Positions 28,553 through 35,911 of a DNA stretch of 64,000 nucleotides are shown piece after piece (positions within the stretch are counted from its first letter, which is position 1; every line of letters starts with the position of its first letter). The notes beneath the pieces were generated by a model, which was given only the letters and a program-made list of their open reading frames with translations, had not been told where the DNA came from and ran no database searches. The stretch spans positions 1-64,000 of the forward strand of contig NZ_LMUM01000008.1 of assembly GCF_009765985.1 (NCBI RefSeq), in the 5' to 3' direction. The stretch comes from Acidobacterium sp. S8 (lineage in GTDB: Bacteria > Acidobacteriota > Terriglobia > Terriglobales > Acidobacteriaceae). A program made the translations under genes and the position numbers.

Positions 28553-29707
28553 TCAGATCCTGATAAAGATTTTCTTCTTGTAAAGAATCAGCGCAGGGAT
28601 AAAACAGATCGCGACGATAGCCAACGACCAGCACAGCGACGCCAGCGACGGATCAGGAATGTGTGCGAAGACATTCGCATAGATGATCTGCCCGAGGGAT
28701 TTGCCGCCGATGTGAACATCTCCAAAGAGCGAAGGTAATAGCTCGGAGAAGACGTAGATCGCAATTGCATTCGAACCGAAGACGATCCAGGGGAAGGTCC
28801 ATCCGCGCTTCCATTGCTTGATTTCAATCAGCCAGTAAGAGATGGAAAGCCCGAGCAGGGAGCAGCCCGCAGCAAAAAGGACGTACGAACTGGTCCAAAG
28901 TTTCTTGTTGATGGGGAACCAGTGTCCCCAGATCTTGCCGAGCAGCAGCCCTGCAATGGCAGCTGCAAAGAGACCGATAAATTTTGTTTGCTCGCTTTTC
29001 TTCGCGCGCAGCCATATTGCCGTCAGCATGCCGAGCAGCGCTGTTCCCAGCGCAGGAAGATTGCTCAGCAGGCCCTCAGGGTCACGCGTGCCTTCATACA
29101 GTCTGCCTGGGAAAATGTGCCGGTCAAGATAAGCGACCCAGTTCGCGTCTTTATCCAATAGCGGAATATCGCGTGTCGGCAGACCATATCCCGGCACTGG
29201 AATCCAGCGCATGATGATCCAGTAGCTCACCAGCGCTGCCACGATGACCGTAACAATGGTGGCGACCTCGCGGCCACGGCTCCACAGGTAAATCACACTG
29301 GCAATGAAGAGGCAGACAGCGAAGCGCTGCAACACGCCGTAGATGCGCAGATGAGCCAGATGGAAAAACGGAAAACCGTTGACCACCAATCCCAGGGCGA
29401 ACAGAATCGCCGATCGGCGCAGAGCGTGAAGCAGGAGTGATGTTCGCGACGTGCCTTTGGCCAGCCGTGACTCGAACGAGAAGACCAGCGAAATGCCGGC
29501 TACAAATAAAAACGTGGGGAAAACAAGATCGGTTGGCGTCCAGCCATTCCAGAGCGAATGCTTAAGTGGCCAGTAGGCGAAACGCTCATCGCCATTGTTG
29601 TTTACCAGGATCATGAAGGCAATGGTGATGCCGCGAAGCACGTCAAGCGAGGCAAGGCGTGTCTTAACGCCGGAAACGGAAGGGTTAGTAACTGTAGTAG
29701 CCGTCAT
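28553..29707 (-). CDS. HGSNAT/DUF5009-like membrane acyltransferase
   Basis: 384 aa with about 10 membrane segments. The N-terminus 'RLASLDVLRGITIAFMILVNN' and 'WTPTDLVFPTFLFVAGISL' are the signature of the heparan-alpha-glucosaminide N-acetyltransferase-like family (DUF1624/DUF5009). Relatives transfer acetyl groups from cytoplasmic acetyl-CoA to glycans across the membrane. The bacterial substrate is unknown; cell-envelope polysaccharide is plausible. The start codon lies inside a perfect 13-bp hairpin, listed separately. Confidence 0.82.
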   Translation of the reverse strand: MTATTVTNPSVSGVKTRLASLDVLRGITIAFMILVNNNGDERFAYWPLKHSLWNGWTPTDLVFPTFLFVAGISLVFSFESRLAKGTSRTSLLLHALRRSAILFALGLVVNGFPFFHLAHLRIYGVLQRFAVCLFIASVIYLWSRGREVATIVTVIVAALVSYWIIMRWIPVPGYGLPTRDIPLLDKDANWVAYLDRHIFPGRLYEGTRDPEGLLSNLPALGTALLGMLTAIWLRAKKSEQTKFIGLFAAAIAGLLLGKIWGHWFPINKKLWTSSYVLFAAGCSLLGLSISYWLIEIKQWKRGWTFPWIVFGSNAIAIYVFSELLPSLFGDVHIGGKSLGQIIYANVFAHIPDPSLASLCWSLAIVAICFIPALILYKKKIFIRI

Positions 29708-29726
29708 AGTGGATATGACGGCTACT
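29696..29726 (-). promoter_or_regulatory. Perfect hairpin enclosing a start codon
   Basis: Arms 29696-29708 and 29714-29726 are perfect 13-base complements with a 5-base loop. In the minus-strand mRNA the ATG (29707-29705) of the acyltransferase gene lies within the 3' arm, and any ribosome binding site would be hidden. This could reduce or condition translation. It could also be a chance outcome of a small inverted duplication. Confidence 0.45.
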
Positions 29727-29767
29727 GTAACGCGTTAAGCCGATTTGCGAAAGAGGCTATTTACCTA

Positions 29768-29920
29768 ATCCAGGCCGGTCGTCCGCGGTCTCGGCTCGTG
29801 AGGCGCTGACTTATTTCTGCCCTGAAGGTTAAATTTTCTCGTCGTCATTGAGCCGGAAGCCCAAATGCACGCGATGATGCAGAGAAGAATGACGCCGCCG
29901 ATCACACCCACAATTGCCAT
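29768..29920 (-). CDS. Small single-helix membrane protein (50 aa)
   Basis: Start ATG 29920-29918 and stop TAG 29770-29768. One hydrophobic helix occupies residues 2-22 (MAIVGVIGGVILLCIIACIW), followed by a basic and polar tail of about 28 residues. A near-perfect Shine-Dalgarno (AGGAGGG) stands 6 bases before the ATG. It is on the same strand as nrdB, 53 bases downstream of its stop, so it may ride on the nrdAB transcript. No family recognised. It is too short for most ORF cutoffs. The strong ribosome binding site and the clean helix support it as real. Confidence 0.6.
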
Positions 29921-29973
29921 AATCTTCCCTCCTGATCATTGGAGGGGATGAGCAATAGCAATGGTTGCCGCAG

Positions 29974-31002
29974 TTAAAAATCGTCGTGGAAGGCAACCTC
30001 TCCTTCCACTGCCACCTGGTAAGCGGAAACGCGGCGCTCGAAGAAGTTGGTGAGCTCCTGCACATCCTGCAATTCCATGAACGGAAAGGGATTTTTCGAG
30101 CCGAAGATCGGTTTGATGCCCAATCGCTGCAGACGCGAATCTGCCACATACTGCAGGTATTCGCGCATATCACGCGGGGACAATCCGGCAACGCCGCGGG
30201 AAAGCAGATCTTCCGCGAACTGTGTCTCGCAATCCACTGCTTCCGAAATCATGGCGATGACCTGCCGCTCCATCTCGGCGTCGAACAGTTCCGGATGCTG
30301 CCCGCGTACTGTGTTCACAACCTCAAAGGCAAATTCGAGATGGCAGCTCTCATCGCGAAAAACCCAATTCGTGCCTGCGGCCAGTCCGTGCAGCAGACCG
30401 CGTGAACGCAAAAAATAGACATAGGCAAACGCGGCAAAGAAAAACAGCCCTTCGATGCAGCCAGCGAAGCAGATCAGGTTCAGCAGAAACTGTTTCCGGT
30501 GCTCGACCGTCTCGAGCGCATCCAGCTGCTGAATCGAATCCATCCACTTCATGCAGAACTGTGCTTTTTTCGAAATGGAAGGAATAGTTTCTACTGCCGC
30601 GAAGGCCTCAGCGCGTGCCGCGGGATCGGGAATATAGTTATCGAGCAGCGTGAGATAAAACTGCACGTGCACTGCCTCTTCATAAAGCTGGCGTGAGAGA
30701 TAAAGCCGCGCCTCGGGCGAGTTGATGTGCTTATAGAGATTCAGCACAAGGTTGTTCGACACAATCGAGTCGCCGGTGGCAAAGAAAGCTACGAGACGCT
30801 GAATGAGGTGCGTTTCCGCAGGCGTAAGCCGCGAGCGCAGATCGGATAAGTCGGTCTGGAAATCAACCTCTTCCACGGTCCATGTATTGCGAATGCCGTC
30901 CTTGAACATCTCAAAGAAAATGGGATAGCGCATCGGCCGCAGCGTGAGGCACAGGCCTGGGTCAAGAATCGAGTCAGGCACTTTTACGGATGATTCAGAC
31001 AT
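29974..31002 (-). CDS. nrdB: Class Ia ribonucleotide reductase small subunit
   Basis: 342 aa, ferritin-like fold. The metal-ligand motif 'YEEAVHVQFY' supplies E108/E109 and H112. Tyr116, four residues after the His, is at the place of the radical-bearing tyrosine of E. coli R2. A second EExxH-like motif is 'RDESCHLEFAF'. With NrdA it makes deoxyribonucleotides aerobically, with a diiron-tyrosyl radical. It starts 12 bases after the nrdA stop, preceded by AGGAG (reverse strand near 31010), so it is in one operon and under the same cobalamin riboswitch. Confidence 0.92.
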   Translation of the reverse strand: MSESSVKVPDSILDPGLCLTLRPMRYPIFFEMFKDGIRNTWTVEEVDFQTDLSDLRSRLTPAETHLIQRLVAFFATGDSIVSNNLVLNLYKHINSPEARLYLSRQLYEEAVHVQFYLTLLDNYIPDPAARAEAFAAVETIPSISKKAQFCMKWMDSIQQLDALETVEHRKQFLLNLICFAGCIEGLFFFAAFAYVYFLRSRGLLHGLAAGTNWVFRDESCHLEFAFEVVNTVRGQHPELFDAEMERQVIAMISEAVDCETQFAEDLLSRGVAGLSPRDMREYLQYVADSRLQRLGIKPIFGSKNPFPFMELQDVQELTNFFERRVSAYQVAVEGEVAFHDDF

Positions 31003-31014
31003 TAGAATTCTCCT

Positions 31015-33384
31015 CTACTGGCAGGCTTCGCAGCTTTCAGGGTTATCGAGTGAGCAGGCGACTGCCGACATGCTCTGTACTACCGTCGTCTTGGCAATAC
31101 GCGTCGCCGGACGTGAACGCAGATAATATGTTGTCTTCACGCCGCTCTTCCAGGCATGCATGTACATGGAGCTGAGCCTTCCGATATTTGGCGACTCAGC
31201 AAAAAGGTTCAGCGACTGGCTCTGGTCGATCCATGCGCCGCGCTCAGCTGCCATATCGATGATGGCGCGCATGGGCAGCTCCCACACGGTGCGATAGATT
31301 CTACGTACTGCCTCAGGCAGCTCCCCAATTCCCTGCACCGAGCCTTCCGCCAACTTAATGCGCGTCCGCATCTCTTCGACCCACAGCCCAAGCCGCTTCA
31401 ACTCATCAACAAGGTACCGGTTTAACTGTAGAAATTCTCCGGAGAGCGTCTCGCGCTTGAAAAGGTTCGAGATCTGCGGCTCGATGCATTCATAGCAGCC
31501 GACGATGGAAGCGATGGTCGCCGTCGGCGCGATGGCAATCAGCAGTGAATTCCGCAGACCGTGTCTTGCGATGCGTTCTTTCAACGCGTTCCAGCGAGAG
31601 GTGTCGGCAGGAACAATCTTCCACAGATCAAACTGCAACTCGCCCTTCGCTATGCGCGTGTCCGCGAATGCCGGATGCGCTCCATCCTTCTCCGCCAGAT
31701 CACAGGAGGCACAGAGCGCGTGGTAGTAAATCTCTTCCTGAATCCGGGTCGAAAGCGCGCGCGCTTCCGGTGAATCGAACGCAAGCCCAAGCTGGAAGAA
31801 AACATCCTGCAGGCCCATAACACCAAGGCCCACAGGCCGCCAGCGATTGTTTGCCGATGCTGCCTGATCGACCGGGTAATAGTTGATGTCGATCACGCGA
31901 TCGAGCATCGGCACAGCCGTGCGCACTGTGCGCGCGAGCTTGGCAAAATCAAACTTGCCATTGGCTACGTGCCGGGCCAGATTCACCGAGCCGAGATTGC
32001 AGACCGCTGTCTCAGCGGAGGACGTCACCTCGGTGATTTCCGTGCACAAATTCGAGAGATGCACGACGTTGCCATCTACGCCCGTCTGGTTGCACTTCAG
32101 ATTCGTCGTGTCTTTGAAGGTCATCCAGCCGTTGCCGGTCTCCGCCAGCGTGCGCATCATGCGCGCGTACAGATCGCGCGCTTTCACCTGTTTCAAATAG
32201 AGTTTTTCCGCCTCGGCAGCCTCATAGGCCTTCGCAAATGCATCGCCGTAAAGATCGGTAAGGTGTGGCACTTCCTTGGGATCGAAGAGCGACCAGATGC
32301 CGTCTTCGTCCACGCGCCGCATGAACAGGTCCGGAATCCAGTTGGCCAGATTGAGATTGTAGGTACGCCGCGCCTGGTCGCCGGTGTTGTCGCGCAGCTC
32401 AAGGAACTGTTCTATGTCGGCGTGCCACGGCTCCAGATAGACGCAGCATGCGCCCTTGCGCTTGCCGCCCTGGTTCACCGCGGCAACCGACGCATCGAGC
32501 GTATGAAGCCACGGCACAATGCCATTCGACAATCCATTCGTCGCGCGAATCAGCGAGCCTTCCGACCGCACGCGATGAAAGGCCAGCCCGATGCCGCCGG
32601 AAAACTTCGAAAGCAACGCCACCTGTTTGTAGGTGTCATAGATCGACTCCAGCGAGTCCTTCGGCGAATCGATCAGGTAGCAGGAAGACATCTGCGTATG
32701 CCGCGTGCCGGAATTGAACAACGTCGGCGAGCTCGGCATGTAATCGTGCGCCGCGAGCAGCCGGTAAAAATCAATGGCCTCATTCACCGTCAGCGCCAGC
32801 CCGCAGGAAACACGCAGGAAAAAATATTGCGGGGTCTCAATCACTTTGCGCGTAATCGGATGCCGCAAAAGATAGCGGTCATACACCGTGCGCAACCCAA
32901 AATATTCAAAGCGGTCAGAGAAGCCCTCATCGATAGCATTGTTCAGCTTGCGTGCATTGTCGCTCACGAACTGAGCCGTAGCTCTGCCGATCAGCGACTC
33001 CTGCTGTCCCAGCTCAATCGACTGCGAGAACGAATAGATATTCTGGCCAGCTACTTCCTTCACGATGGTCGCCAGCAGCAGGCGCGCGGCGAGCTTCGAA
33101 TACTCCGGCTCTTCCGCGATCAACGACGCTGACGTCTGAATCGAGATCGAATCCAGCTCGCGCGTGGTGGCGCCGTTATACAGGCCGCCGATGGTGCGAC
33201 TGGCCACGCGCATCGGGTCCACATGCGACAGACCCGAGCAGCATCGCTGCACCGCGCGCACAATTTTGTTTACATCCACAACCTCGACCGAGCCGTTGCG
33301 CTTTCGCACTTGCATCTGCGGAACCGGTTCGGGGAGGGGAAAATCGGGAGCAAGATCAGCGAGTGTGGTCTGCAAATCGGACAC
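31015..33384 (-). CDS. nrdA: Class Ia ribonucleotide reductase large subunit
   Basis: 789 aa from a GTG at 33384. An ATP-cone (residues about 22-110, 'QVRKRNGSVEVVDVNKIVRA') precedes the ten-stranded barrel. Active-site features are 'SGTRHTQMSSCYLID' (first cysteine), 'NLCTEITE' (thiyl Cys and Glu) and 'CNLGSVNLA'. The end ESCEACQ carries the thioredoxin-reducible Cys pair. The allosteric ATP-cone implies dATP feedback. The gene is preceded by a promoter and a cobalamin riboswitch, so the oxygen-dependent enzyme is expected to be repressed when B12 is available. That implies a B12-dependent class II enzyme (NrdJ) elsewhere in the genome. Confidence 0.93.
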   Translation of the reverse strand: MSDLQTTLADLAPDFPLPEPVPQMQVRKRNGSVEVVDVNKIVRAVQRCCSGLSHVDPMRVASRTIGGLYNGATTRELDSISIQTSASLIAEEPEYSKLAARLLLATIVKEVAGQNIYSFSQSIELGQQESLIGRATAQFVSDNARKLNNAIDEGFSDRFEYFGLRTVYDRYLLRHPITRKVIETPQYFFLRVSCGLALTVNEAIDFYRLLAAHDYMPSSPTLFNSGTRHTQMSSCYLIDSPKDSLESIYDTYKQVALLSKFSGGIGLAFHRVRSEGSLIRATNGLSNGIVPWLHTLDASVAAVNQGGKRKGACCVYLEPWHADIEQFLELRDNTGDQARRTYNLNLANWIPDLFMRRVDEDGIWSLFDPKEVPHLTDLYGDAFAKAYEAAEAEKLYLKQVKARDLYARMMRTLAETGNGWMTFKDTTNLKCNQTGVDGNVVHLSNLCTEITEVTSSAETAVCNLGSVNLARHVANGKFDFAKLARTVRTAVPMLDRVIDINYYPVDQAASANNRWRPVGLGVMGLQDVFFQLGLAFDSPEARALSTRIQEEIYYHALCASCDLAEKDGAHPAFADTRIAKGELQFDLWKIVPADTSRWNALKERIARHGLRNSLLIAIAPTATIASIVGCYECIEPQISNLFKRETLSGEFLQLNRYLVDELKRLGLWVEEMRTRIKLAEGSVQGIGELPEAVRRIYRTVWELPMRAIIDMAAERGAWIDQSQSLNLFAESPNIGRLSSMYMHAWKSGVKTTYYLRSRPATRIAKTTVVQSMSAVACSLDNPESCEACQ

Positions 33385-33483
33385 GGAAACGACCTTTCCG
33401 CCCCGCAGGAAAAAGTGAAAGGAAATGACGAAGAAAGACCATCATCACCCGGCACTCCCCTCGGAGGCGCATGAGCGTATCTC

Positions 33484-33656
33484 TGTGGCAGGTCTTCGGA
33501 CTTGCAGGCCGTACCTCCTACTTGCCTCCGCTTCCCAGTCCGTGGCCGAACCAGTGCGTATTGAATGAGGCTTTCGTTCCTGCTTACCGCTGCGGGGCAG
33601 CTCCGGATTTGCACCGGATTCCCTTTTCAGCCCGGCGAGTTACCGTCGGGCACCAC
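33484..33656 (-). ncRNA. Cobalamin riboswitch upstream of nrdAB
   Basis: Read on the minus strand, the conserved blocks of the AdoCbl riboswitch appear in order: the 5' stem GTGCCCGACGG, 'AAAAGGGAATCCGGTGCAAA', 'CCGGAGCTGCCCCGCAGCGG' with the following TAA and GCAGGA, a CACTGG variant of the B12 box, and the closing AGTCCGAAGACCTGCCAC. It ends about 100 bases before the nrdA GTG. No intrinsic terminator is visible between them, so control may be translational. Confidence 0.93.
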
Positions 33657-33667
33657 AAAGTAAAACG

Positions 33668-33697
33668 ACTATATCCTGTGTTTTTCTTTTAAGTCAA
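33668..33697 (-). promoter_or_regulatory. Promoter of the nrdAB riboswitch transcript
   Basis: On the minus strand TTGACT (33697-33692), an 18-base spacer and TATAGT (33673-33668). Transcription would start a few bases before the riboswitch 5' stem at 33656, an ideal arrangement. Confidence 0.65.
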
Positions 33698-33739
33698 CCC
33701 AAGATGATGGGCTACCTGTGCAAAAAGGGGCCTGGCTCC

Positions 33740-35350
33740 CTAACTGGAACGACGTATCCCTCGCGCATCCTGCAGGTCGATATCGAGGATCAATTGCTGA
33801 TATACGAGATCGTTGATCTGGTTTGAATCCAGTAATTGCGCCGCGGTGTGCCGCTCCACATTTCGCGCCGCTCTCGCAATCTCCAGGTAACGGGATGCCT
33901 GGCTAGAAATTTCTTCCCTGCCTCCCGCATCCTGTGGATTTCTCAGAAGTGCGAGCCGCCGCTTATAGGCACGTTCCAATGCATTGAAAACCTCCTTCGA
34001 CCCGGGTGATTTTTCCTTTTCTGTCTGCACATAGTGGAGGGCATCGCTCAGCATCTTCTTCAGAGCTGCCTGTCCTTCAACATTTTCTACGTCGCCCTGT
34101 GCGAGCCCCAGTTTGCGAATAATGAATGGAAATGTCAGTCCCTGAAACACCAGCGTGACAAGGATCACGCAGAACGTAAAGAAGATGATGATGTTGCGAG
34201 CCGGAAATGGATCGCCATTCCTTAACTCCTCCGGCAATGAGACGGCCGCCGCCAGCGCGATTACGCCGCGCATGCCGCCCCATGCCACAGCAAACAGGTG
34301 ACGCCTGTCGATATTTGGCTGCCTGCTTCGAGAGATCCATCCGCGAAGCCTCTGTCCTACCCACGCTCCGGGAAAGACCCAGACAAAACGCAGCGCAATT
34401 ACGATGAGGCTCACCATCAGCCCGCCTGCAATCAGTTGCCGAAGCCCCAATCCCTTGATACCAGCCAGCACATTCGATATCTGCATCCCCAACAGCAAAA
34501 AAACCACGCCATTCAGAATGAAATCGACCGTATTCCAAACCGCCGGCGATTCCAGCCGCGCTCCAAGCGAGAGCAACCGCGTTTGACGATGCCCGAGATA
34601 GAGCCCGCACGCAACCGTCGCCATTACACCGGAAGCATGCAGCCGTTCGGCCAGCAAATAGACTACGTACGGAGTCATCAGCGTCATCGTCAGTTCAATC
34701 TGCGACGCTTCGATACGCAAAATCAGCTTCGAGAGCAGCCACGCAACCCCCAGCCCGATCGCCAGGCCGCCAATCGAGAGATACAGCAGCTTTTCAACTG
34801 CTCCAAGTACAGAAGGCGCTCGCCCATCGAGAATGATGTTGACGGCAAAGCTCAGCGCCAGCAGTCCGCTTGCATCGTTGATGAGGCTCTCGCCCTCCAG
34901 AATGTCCACGATGCGGCCAGGAATGCCGAGCCTGCGCGCAATATTGCCTGCCGCCAGCGCATCGGTGGTAGAAACGACAGCGCCCAGCACTAATCCCGTC
35001 TGCAGGGTGAGCTGCGAGAAAAAGAAATGCGCAGCAAACCCAACGCCGATCACCGTGAAAGCCACAAGCCCGAAGGCCAGCGAAAGAATACTGAACATGT
35101 TCTCGCGCATGTCTCGCCACGACGAGTTATGCGCAGAAGCAAATACCAGCGGCGGAAGCACCACCAGAAAAACGAAATCGGGACGCAGGACAATATCGGG
35201 CACGGGCGGCAGAAAACTCAGTACCAGCCCACCCAGCACAAAGACAATCGGATACGGCTGCCCGATGCGCCGCGCCAGCGCTGCCAGCACGACCACAAAG
35301 ACCAGCAACAGCAGCATCAAGAGCTCAAGATGATGGATATCGTCTGTCAT
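33740..35350 (-). CDS. CPA1-family Na+/H+ antiporter
   Basis: 536 aa with about 12 membrane segments (1-400) and a cytoplasmic helical tail of about 135 residues. Family motifs: 'PLVFASAHNSSW', 'GAVVSTTDALAAGNIARRLG' (with the ion-binding Asp), 'LEGESLINDASGLLAL' and 'WGGMRGVIALAAA'. It exchanges protons for Na+ or K+ at the inner membrane. The usual 'SPTD' is 'STTD' here, a variation found in some family members. It precedes nrdA on the same strand but is separated by the nrdA promoter. Upstream lies a MarR regulator in the same direction, 24 bases away, so cotranscription is possible. Confidence 0.88.
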   Translation of the reverse strand: MTDDIHHLELLMLLLLVFVVVLAALARRIGQPYPIVFVLGGLVLSFLPPVPDIVLRPDFVFLVVLPPLVFASAHNSSWRDMRENMFSILSLAFGLVAFTVIGVGFAAHFFFSQLTLQTGLVLGAVVSTTDALAAGNIARRLGIPGRIVDILEGESLINDASGLLALSFAVNIILDGRAPSVLGAVEKLLYLSIGGLAIGLGVAWLLSKLILRIEASQIELTMTLMTPYVVYLLAERLHASGVMATVACGLYLGHRQTRLLSLGARLESPAVWNTVDFILNGVVFLLLGMQISNVLAGIKGLGLRQLIAGGLMVSLIVIALRFVWVFPGAWVGQRLRGWISRSRQPNIDRRHLFAVAWGGMRGVIALAAAVSLPEELRNGDPFPARNIIIFFTFCVILVTLVFQGLTFPFIIRKLGLAQGDVENVEGQAALKKMLSDALHYVQTEKEKSPGSKEVFNALERAYKRRLALLRNPQDAGGREEISSQASRYLEIARAARNVERHTAAQLLDSNQINDLVYQQLILDIDLQDARGIRRSS

Positions 35351-35374
35351 CTGCCCCTCAAACTATCAGAATTT

Positions 35375-35827
35375 TTAAGAAGTCGTTGCCCCAGCACAAA
35401 GTTGCTCCACCTGACGGACAACGTGAAGCGCTGACTTGAGTTGCGCCATTCCGATCTTCTTTTCAAATTGCTTCTGCATCTGGTCGAAGGTGCGGACTGC
35501 CTGCATGGCGCACCTTCGACCCTGCGGCTTCAATACAAGCTGAATACTCCGTCCGTCTTCCGGATCGATACGCCGCTTCAGCAATCCGCGCGCCTCCAGC
35601 GAGGAGATGCAATTGCTGATATTGCCACGCCCGGTCGAGAATGTTTCCGCCAGCCGCGACGGCTTCACCGCCCGCGGCTCCTCGAACAAGATCGAGACCA
35701 GCACCAGCGCTTCAAAAAATGTAATCTCGCTCGGCCCGAGTATCCGAAGCAACTCAGTATCGAGCTTGCGAGACGCGCGGTAGATCTCAAAGAGCGGGGA
35801 TTCCTCCAGAAAAGCTTCGATGCGCAT
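35375..35827 (-). CDS. MarR-family transcriptional regulator
   Basis: 150 aa winged-helix protein. The recognition region is 'PSRLAETFSTGRGNISNCIS' and the wing is 'LEARGLLKRRIDPEDGRS', both typical of MarR proteins. The dimer helices are at both ends. It is divergent from a TonB-dependent receptor, and a perfect 7-bp inverted repeat lies in the shared region, 19 bases before its start. It probably autoregulates and controls the receptor and perhaps the antiporter downstream. The ligand is unknown. Confidence 0.85.
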   Translation of the reverse strand: MRIEAFLEESPLFEIYRASRKLDTELLRILGPSEITFFEALVLVSILFEEPRAVKPSRLAETFSTGRGNISNCISSLEARGLLKRRIDPEDGRSIQLVLKPQGRRCAMQAVRTFDQMQKQFEKKIGMAQLKSALHVVRQVEQLCAGATTS

Positions 35828-35845
35828 GCTTTGAGTCTATCCGAT

Positions 35846-35864
35846 TAGTTCAATCAATGAACTA
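35846..35864. promoter_or_regulatory. Putative MarR operator TAGTTCA-N5-TGAACTA
   Basis: Perfect 7-base arms, TAGTTCA (35846-35852) and TGAACTA (35858-35864), with an ATCAA spacer between the divergent marR and TonB receptor genes. Length, symmetry and place match MarR operators. Confidence 0.6.
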
Positions 35865-35911
35865 TTCGATTCATGGCTAAACTAGCGTTGTGATCTACTG
35901 AGAACGCCTTG

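Noticed and set aside
31969-33132. Long plus-strand frame (387 codons) inside nrdA
   Set aside because: It is an antisense shadow of nrdA with no recognisable protein features.
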